This document shows, piece by piece, positions 58,551 through 64,000 of a stretch of DNA of 64,000 bases. The stretch covers positions 4,197,001 to 4,261,000 of the forward strand of contig WUJK01000001.1 of the NCBI GenBank assembly GCA_011317545.1, in the 5' to 3' direction. Each line of letters begins with the position of its first letter. Within the stretch, counting starts at the first letter, position 1. The notes beneath the pieces are model-generated. The model was not told the origin of the DNA. It worked only from the letters and a program-made list of their open reading frames with translations, and made no database searches. Made by a program: the position numbers and the translations under genes. Origin of the DNA: Coniella vitis. Lineage: Eukaryota > Ascomycota > Sordariomycetes > Diaporthales > Schizoparmaceae.

Positions 58551-58768
58551 GCATCAGCCCATCTGACGTATCGTCCGAACCTATACTGTCCATTAGGGAG
58601 AGAGCACCCCATCATTTATCCTCTCCAATGGCGGCAATGCTGCAGCCGGCTGACAAGGAGGAGGCGGATCTTCCCCCTAACTTCACAATCGATTTTGGCT
58701 CAGATGACATGTCTTGGTATACCGGCACCTGGGACGAAGAAGACGGCTTTCAGTTTCACGAGTTTTGA
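56259..58768 (+). CDS. Clr5-domain and C2H2-like zinc-finger regulator
   Basis: Putative nuclear regulator of 784 aa. Exons 56259-56374, 56439-56906 and 56998-58768; introns of 64 and 91 nt, phases consistent. Residues 1-58 match the fungal Clr5 domain (DWETYGSRILDLYLGEEQ, continuing across the first junction to AYRTRLAQLGI). A disordered acidic and Ser-rich middle follows. At about 510-570 is a degenerate C2H2 array of the Pezizomycotina type: LACHFQKRSPERYPACGI, VAEIKQHFWRNH, YCPRCKASFDT and a final Cys (FVNPC). After that, a helical region precedes a Ser tract from an AGC repeat (58518-58555) and an acidic, aromatic tail (DMSWYTGTWDEEDGFQF) that could activate transcription. The last intron ends TAGTAG, so one codon may be optional. 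Target genes unknown; the DNA-binding ability of the degenerate fingers is unproven. Confidence 0.82.
58518..58555. repeat. (AGC)n tract encoding poly-Ser
   Basis: Imperfect AGC repeat inside the last exon of the Clr5/zinc-finger gene, read as Ser with one Asn. Confidence 0.85.
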
Positions 58769-59804
58769 CCAGAACGAGACTTGTGGACCGACAGGGTTCA
58801 CTCTTGTTGTTTCAAGCCTTCCAAGGTGCAGAAGAGCTGGTCGAGTCACCGACGAAACACCAAGAATTTGGACCTTTAATGTTTTGATGGACGGGCATCA
58901 CGCAGCTGCAAAGTGATCTTGATAAAGAGCGCCGATTCGCATCTACATTAGGTGCATCTCACGGGGGCCGGGATATTGCTTGACAACGACAGCGACGAGG
59001 TTCTTGGTCTCTCCATTGCTGTGCATAGCATTGGGACAACACCGGCGGTTTGCATCATGTGATGGCTGTACCCACAGTCGGGAGAGGTCGACTGTTGGGC
59101 TTCTGTGACAATCAGGCAACCAGCTCGACCTTCCCACCCACGGCGCAACGCCAAACCTGCAGACGCACAAAAAGCAAGTCAAAAAAGAAGCTAGATACCA
59201 TGATAGACCGACGGAGGGATCCGCCGTTTCCCCGAAGATCTCTCCAGATTCCCCACAGAATGCAGCGGTCGCTGCAAAGGCGGGGGGCAGGCCAACAAGC
59301 AGGGCTACATAGTGCTGTGGGATGGGTCCTGGCAGTGAAGATGCGGAGAAGATGGAGACGGCATCGCTCCACCCTGGTCAACTTGGCCAACTAATTAATG
59401 CCGCGCATCTACTATGTACTGTGCCGTCGTCATTATTAACTACCTGGTAACTTGGTCTGGGTAGCTACCTCACCGCAAAAGCTGGTGCTGCGTCCCTTGC
59501 CCACTTTGGGTGCACATTGAAATGGCAAGAACAGGCGGGACAGGAGAGGTGCGTCAAGTGAGGGGAAAGTTTGCTGGGTTTGAGGGACCTTGCGCACCAT
59601 TGTGCCGCGGCCAAGGCCCAAGGATTTAAAGATGCAAACATGACCATGATGTCTCGATAGAATTTGCCCGAGTTTCTTCGTCGTCCTTGTTACTCGTGAC
59701 CTTTGGCGTGCCCACTCACCCTGGACCCTCCTCCTCCTCGTCGTCGCTACTTCTCCTTGCCTTGCATCGGTGTGTCTCTGTGCGACAGGTGGCGAGAGAT
59801 CACG
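58769..59804. other. 1-kb intergenic region
   Basis: No gene recognised; one TACTATGTAC decamer at 59410-59419. The right 150 bp are C/T-rich leader sequence of the alpha-galactosidase gene. Confidence 0.5.
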
Positions 59805-61436
59805 ATGGCTTCCTTCCTGCTCGGCCTGCTGCTCGCGGGCAGTTCCGTCAAGGCGGCCTCCTTCAATGGCTTGGCCATCACCCCGCAGATGGGCTGGGAT
59901 AACTGGAACGCCTTTGCGTGTGATGTCGACGCCGAGCTCTTGGCCAGCTCGGCGCGCTCAATTGTCAACTTGGGCCTGCGCGACCTGGGCTACGAGTACG
60001 TCATTCTCGACGACTGCTGGTCCGTTGGGCGCAACACGTCTGGCAATGGCTCCATCATTGCCGACCTCACCAAGTTCCCCAATGGCATGGCTGCCGTGGC
60101 CGAGGATGTGCACAGCCTCGGGCTCAAGTTTGGCATGTACTCGGACGCCGGGCGGTATACCTGTGGCCAGTACGAGGGCTCGCTTGGCCACGAAGCCGTG
60201 GATGCGCAAACCTTTGCCGGTTGGGGGGTCGATTACCTCAAGTACGACAATTGCTACAACCAGGGCGAAGCTGGGACACAGTACCTGAGCCGCAACCGGT
60301 ACAATGTCATGAGTGAGGCTCTCAATGCCACGGGACGGCCGGTGTTGTATTCGCTGTGCAACTGGGGCGAGGACTACCCCTGGAACTGGTAAGTCTGTCA
60401 AGACCAAGCCGATTCATTTCTGATGCTTTGATCCTTTTCTTTATTCTTTTCCTTTGCTTTTCCCCCCTGTTCCCAACTAGAAGGGCTCGCTAAGTATTAA
60501 TACGTGACTTGTAGGGGAAGCACAATTGCCAACTCATGGCGCATCTCAGGAGACGTCTATGACTCCTTTGACCGCCCCGACCCTCGCTGCCCCTGCGATG
60601 GTCCCGACGCATTCGACTGTGCCCTGCCCGGCTTCCACTGCTCCACTCTCAACATCATCAACAAAGCCGCTTTTATTGTCTCGAAAGCGCAGAGCGGCGG
60701 TTGGAATGACCTCGACATGCTCACCGTAGGCCTGGGCGGCCAGACGGACGCCGAGTACGTGACACACTTTTCCATGTGGTGCGCAGCCAAAAGCCCCCTC
60801 ATCATGGGCAACGACTTTTCCAAAATCAGCAACTCGACCCTGTCCATCCTCACCAACGCCGCCGCCATCGCCGTCAACCAGGACCCGCTGTACTCGTCGG
60901 CTGCCCGCCGCTGGTACTACGAGACGGACGACGTGGATCAGTACGGCCGCGGCTCCATCCAGATGTGGTCCGGCACGCTCAACTCAACGACCGACAGCGA
61001 GTGGAGCGACATGGTTGTCGTGCTCATCAACGGCAACAACTCGCCCGCGACGCTCAACGCGACCCTCGCAGACATCTTTGTCGACTATGGCACGGGCGGG
61101 TCCGCGCCAGAGGTCGCTCTCTCGTGGGAGGTGCGCGACCTGTGGGCGTACAGGTTGACGGATGAGGAGGCGCAGGCGCTGATTGATGCGGCCAAATCGA
61201 CGGGCAGTGGCGCGGTGACTAGCAACAACGCGACGGTGCGGTTGTACAATGCCACGCAGACGTCGTACGCGGCCGGCTTGGAGGCCAAGGATGAGCTGCT
61301 GTTGGGCAAGGTCATTAGCACGGTTGCGCCGTCGGGGACGATTACGGCGAGGATTGATACACACGGCGCGGCCATGTACCGTCTGCGTGCTGTGCCGACT
61401 ACGGCTCCTGCTGTTCGCAAGAGGACGGAGCTGTGA
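59805..61436 (+). CDS. secreted alpha-galactosidase, GH27
   Basis: Retaining glycoside hydrolase that removes terminal alpha-1,6-galactose from galacto-oligosaccharides and galactomannan. Exons 59805-60388 and 60515-61436, 501 aa; intron 126 nt (GTAAGT...TTGTAG), phase 2, splitting the Trp codon in NWGS. The signal peptide is 1-18 (FLLGLLLAGSSVKAA). GH27 marks in order: LAITPQMGWDNWNAFAC, YVILDDCWS, LKFGMYSDAGRYTC, YLKYDNC with nucleophile Asp148, SLCNWGEDYPW, and WRISGDVYDSF with acid/base Asp208; then GGWNDLDMLTVG and FSMWCAAKSPLIMGND. A C-terminal beta-sandwich of about 150 residues contains many N-x-S/T sites, as expected for a secreted glycoprotein. The frame is open upstream to 59703, but the ATG at 59805 begins the signal peptide. 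Highly confident. Confidence 0.96.
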
Positions 61437-61850
61437 ACGGTTTGGTAAGGGAACGAGGGAAAGGAAAGAGAAGGGGGAAGAAAAGAGAAAAAGGTGGACG
61501 AGATAGCTGCTTTGAGGTGAAGAGTAGCTTATAATAATAGTGTCAAATTATAATATTACGTACTATTCAATGACCCTTATTAGACGAAACGAAGCCCGCA
61601 GTATAATCTGCCAACAGAACTACTTGAATTGCGGGCAATGTGTTGGTGGCGTGAATATCGTAGACGTGCGAAAAGGTTTGGGTCAAGTCACAACACAAGG
61701 CACGATAATTGCAAGCTCGTACATTCTTTTTGCCCATCTAATTATCAGTGAGTTATGTTGAGCTACCATCCTGTTCTGTTATAGACTTGCTTTACTGTTA
61801 TCTCATGCTCTGCATTCCGACCCAAAGCACCTCAATTTAGTCAAATCGCT
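61437..61850. other. convergent 3' intergenic region
   Basis: 414-bp AT-rich spacer between alpha-galactosidase and NDUFA12 stop codons; no features. Confidence 0.6.
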
Positions 61851-62770
61851 CTACCGCTGCTTTGCAAAGGGTTCCCAGGCCTCAATCTTCTCCTTGACAC
61901 TGGTGGCATAGCAAGAGTCAGTTGCAATCCTGAAATGGAAGAAGAAAAAAACAAGAGGCGGGAAGCGGCTGTCCCCATTCATTGACAGCAGGAAGGTGTT
62001 AACGTACGTGTTGTATGGTTTGTATGCTCCCCTTGTTTGCGTGTAGTTGGGGATGTGGTGTGGCTTGGCCCAGCTGCGTGCCACCTTGGTGAGTGGGTCC
62101 TGGGTTGGGGGTGTGTCGACGGAGTAGGAGATCCAGGCGTGCCAGAGGGGCTCGATTTGAGCTCTGTGATGGGTTGGTGTTTGCTGTTAGTATCTGCTTC
62201 AACCTTCTTCATTGTGTAGGCCTTCACTCCAGTTTTGGCCTTGTCTCATCCGTCCTTTTTTGTCCTTCTGCTTCTTTTTTCGTCGCTCTCTTTATGCAGA
62301 AGCGCCAGGAGTGTGGAGGCAGTCGCAAGCAAGGTAAATTTTGAATTCCAGACGTACGGGTCAAAGTCGTGCTCCTTGTAGTCCACCCATCGTGTCCGCA
62401 CTGTTATCGGGGCGTCTCAGCTACTAGCCCACAACGCTTCTCCAAAGTCTTTGGGGGTGATGGATACTAATCGCGTACAGGGCAGTTCATCCGTCATATT
62501 CTCAAAGTACTTGTTGCCATACTTGTCGGTGCCAATCAGGGTGCCGGCCTTGGTGTCACCTGCAGAGGGTGTGTTTTCCCGTCAGTCTCCTGCTGAATGG
62601 AATCGTCCTCGTCTATGCGTGCCAGCTGGTGGCCCATACCGATGTACTGTATGAAGCATAAGCCGTCAGTTGGCGTGGAACGGTGCTTGGAGAGTGTGGA
62701 GATGAACATACGTTAAGTTGATGCCAGTATTCCTGTGGACGACAACGACAACGAGACCAGGTCAGTAAAT

Positions 62771-62813
<43 letters not shown>

Positions 62814-62898
62814 CTTTTACACGCCCAAAAACAAGTCAATTGAATACCTTGAGGCCAATCTTGCGAAGGTTGGCGAGTGTTCTCGTGATTGTCGACAT
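61851..62898 (-). CDS. NDUFA12: complex I accessory subunit NDUFA12 (B17.2/13.4 kDa)
   Basis: Matrix-arm accessory subunit of mitochondrial NADH:ubiquinone oxidoreductase, 135 aa. Seven minus-strand exons: 62898-62848 (51 nt), 62732-62712 (21 nt), 62646-62640 (7 nt), 62559-62479, 62400-62358, 62163-62008 and 61899-61851. Every junction has GT-AG ends, and the joined frame reads MSTITRTLANLRKIGLK, EYWHQLN, YIG, DTKAGTLIGTDKYGNKYFEN, LPLRTRWVDYKE, QIEPLWHAWISY, PNYTQTRGAYKPYNT and VKEKIEAWEPFAKQR, which follows the NDUFA12 family end to end. The second and third exons are microexons of 7 codons and 7 nucleotides. The first intron carries a (CT/GA)n microsatellite (about 62771-62810). An in-frame upstream acceptor for the last exon would add ten residues. 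Divergent from PGS1, another mitochondrial gene, over 386 bp. Confidence 0.92.
62769..62810. repeat. (CT)n microsatellite in NDUFA12 intron 1
   Basis: About twenty CT units on the plus strand, i.e. (GA)n in the transcript, occupying over a third of the 115-nt first intron, between its donor and the acceptor of the 21-nt exon. Confidence 0.9.
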
Positions 62899-63284
62899 TT
62901 TGGCGGCGCTTCACAAGGGCAGCGAGTCTGCTTGGGCCTCTGGGGAGGGTTGGTTTGGGTCGTCACCAAAGCGATGCGCATCATGGCTGCGATGCTTTGG
63001 GGGACGTTCCCGGCGGGCAGGGGTGTGGGTCTGGGTCAAGCGCTATTGTCCAATTAGGGAGCTTCAGTGGTCAGCGCGGTACGTACCGGCATGTCGATGT
63101 ACCGATGTACTTTACAGCAACCTCCCCTGCTAAAATTTACCGGCACATGTCGATGTCGACGTCGACGACTTGGCGTAGAAGAACATTTGGCGGTTTAATC
63201 TAATTTCTTGATTCTTTGTTCATCCGATTTCAGGGCTTTTCTATTTGCCTTCTCTTCTTCCTTTGCGCAAGTTAGTTCACGGCC
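62899..63284. promoter_or_regulatory. shared divergent promoter region NDUFA12/PGS1
   Basis: 386-bp spacer between two divergently transcribed genes for mitochondrial proteins. A CCAAT box (in CCAATTAGG, near 63049-63053) lies roughly midway. Co-regulation is inferred from geometry only. Confidence 0.45.
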
Positions 63285-64000
63285 ATGCTCGCCAGGAGCG
63301 CCGTGCCAAGATGCGGCGCCCTTAAAGCGCGCAAGCCGTTTTGCTTCATCGCCAACGTCAACATCACCGCGAGAGCCCATATCGCCAACAAGTCGCAGCA
63401 CGCTCGCCACTATGCAACGGCAGGCGCTACAGGCGCTGCAGCCCCGGCATCGAGTGCCATGAGCTCGGCAGGCATGCTCGCGCCCTTCATCAGTGAGCTG
63501 GACAGGATTGCGCCGTCCTTCCCAGTCCACGGCTCCCAAGTGCAGGTCCTGCAGACGCCGGCCGACTTCTACGACATGCTCAAAGCCAAGATTCGCTCTG
63601 CCAAGCGTCGCATTTTTCTCTCGACTCTGTACATTGGCAAGTCGGAGCGGGAGCTCATAGTCGTGCTGCAGGATGCTCTGCGTGCCAGCCCAGACCTCAC
63701 GCTTCACGTCCTGACGGATGCCCTGCGAGGCACGCGCGAGTCGCCCCGTCCTTCGTGCGCATCGCTGCTCGCGCCACTGGTCGAGGAGTTTGGGCCCCAA
63801 AGGGTCGATATTCGCATGTACCACACGCCCAACTTGACAGGTCTGCGCAAAAAGTACATTCCCAAGCGCATCAACGAGGGCTGGGGTTTGCAGCACATGA
63901 AGCTGTATGGCTTTGACGATGAGGTGATGCTCTCAGGGGCCAATCTGTCGACGGACTATTTTACGAACCGCCAGGACCGCTACCATCTCTTCCAGTCCAA
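63285..64000 (+). CDS. PGS1: phosphatidylglycerophosphate synthase, 5' part
   Basis: Mitochondrial CDP-diacylglycerol:glycerol-3-phosphate 3-phosphatidyltransferase of the phospholipase D superfamily, committed step of phosphatidylglycerol and cardiolipin synthesis. The ATG at 63285 (GGCCATGC) opens a frame that stays open to the window edge (238 codons seen; the rest lies outside). Residues 1-45 are a basic, Ala-rich mitochondrial presequence. Then come FISELDRIAPSFPVHGSQVQ, LKAKIRSAKRRIFLSTLYIG, the spaced PLD-type motif HMKLYGFDDEVMLSGANLS (His-x-Lys near residue 205) and DYFTNRQDRYH, all hallmarks of eukaryotic Pgs1. The second HKD-type motif is expected beyond the edge. No intron is needed so far. 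Strong identification; incomplete only because the window stops. Confidence 0.95.
   Translation, partial: MLARSAVPRCGALKARKPFCFIANVNITARAHIANKSQHARHYATAGATGAAAPASSAMSSAGMLAPFISELDRIAPSFPVHGSQVQVLQTPADFYDMLKAKIRSAKRRIFLSTLYIGKSERELIVVLQDALRASPDLTLHVLTDALRGTRESPRPSCASLLAPLVEEFGPQRVDIRMYHTPNLTGLRKKYIPKRINEGWGLQHMKLYGFDDEVMLSGANLSTDYFTNRQDRYHLFQS

Noticed and set aside
1..64000. tRNA genes
   Set aside because: I looked for B-box-like GGTTCGAnnCC on both strands; the near matches (around 3405 and 22318) lack the rest of the box and any acceptor-stem pairing.

Overview
This 64-kb window comes from a filamentous ascomycete (Pezizomycotina, probably a Sordariomycete; the class is an inference). The evidence is short GT-AG introns (about 50-180 nt) with CTAAC/CTGAC-type branch points, GC-rich coding sequence inside AT-richer intergenic DNA, and families typical of these fungi: a 14-TMS MFS exporter, a CBM18-bearing GH18 chitinase, a GH27 alpha-galactosidase, an FLC/TRP-like protein, a cyanovirin-N homology protein and a Clr5/C2H2-type regulator. 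I saw no tRNA, rRNA, CRISPR array, intact transposon or biosynthetic cluster. Exon coordinates were built by reading splice signals and checking phase by hand.

Layout. 1-4376 holds no recognisable gene. 4377-6471 is an MFS drug exporter, convergent with a RING-bearing SNF2/Rad5-16-like helicase (7012-9460). 9.5-16.3 kb has a kinase-fold protein behind a tandem-repeat block and a GT31/fringe-like Golgi glycosyltransferase. 16.4-17.5 kb encodes an unusual secreted Cys/Tyr/Asp-rich protein. 17.9-22.2 kb has a dihydroxyacetone-synthase-like transketolase, divergent from a truncated polyol (arabinitol/xylitol) dehydrogenase pseudogene with an in-frame stop. 22.5-23.6 kb is a single-pass membrane protein with an Asn tract. 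23.6-28.0 kb is gene-poor and contains a probable decayed secreted-protein gene. A CVNH protein follows (28.0-29.1 kb).

30.2-33.3 kb: endonuclease III (NTH1 type), convergent with the chitinase. 35.1-36.0 kb: fluoroacetate-dehalogenase-like hydrolase. 37.8-39.8 kb: a disordered protein with a repeated W-x10-W motif. 40.3-43.3 kb: one long minus-strand reading frame split by a single TAG. 45.3-46.0 kb: succinate dehydrogenase membrane-anchor subunit (SDH3). 46.9-48.4 kb: TAF6. 49.7-52.0 kb: FLC/TRP-like protein. 52-56.3 kb is empty. 56.3-58.8 kb: Clr5 + C2H2-like regulator. 59.8-61.4 kb: alpha-galactosidase. 61.9-62.9 kb: complex I NDUFA12 subunit with a 7-nt microexon, divergent from PGS1 (63285 to beyond the right edge).

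Most genes are independent housekeeping or secretory genes, not a pathway cluster. Two neighbourhoods may be functionally linked by inference only: SDH3, NDUFA12 and PGS1 (cardiolipin precursor) all serve the inner mitochondrial membrane, and the transketolase-like gene beside the polyol dehydrogenase remnant suggests a decayed pentose/triose sugar locus. I found no convincing new multi-gene system. The best leads are the NDUFA12 microexon, the TAG-split frame, the Cys/Tyr/Asp-rich secreted protein, the W-x10-W protein and an intergenic decamer (TACTATGTAC) strongly over-represented here.
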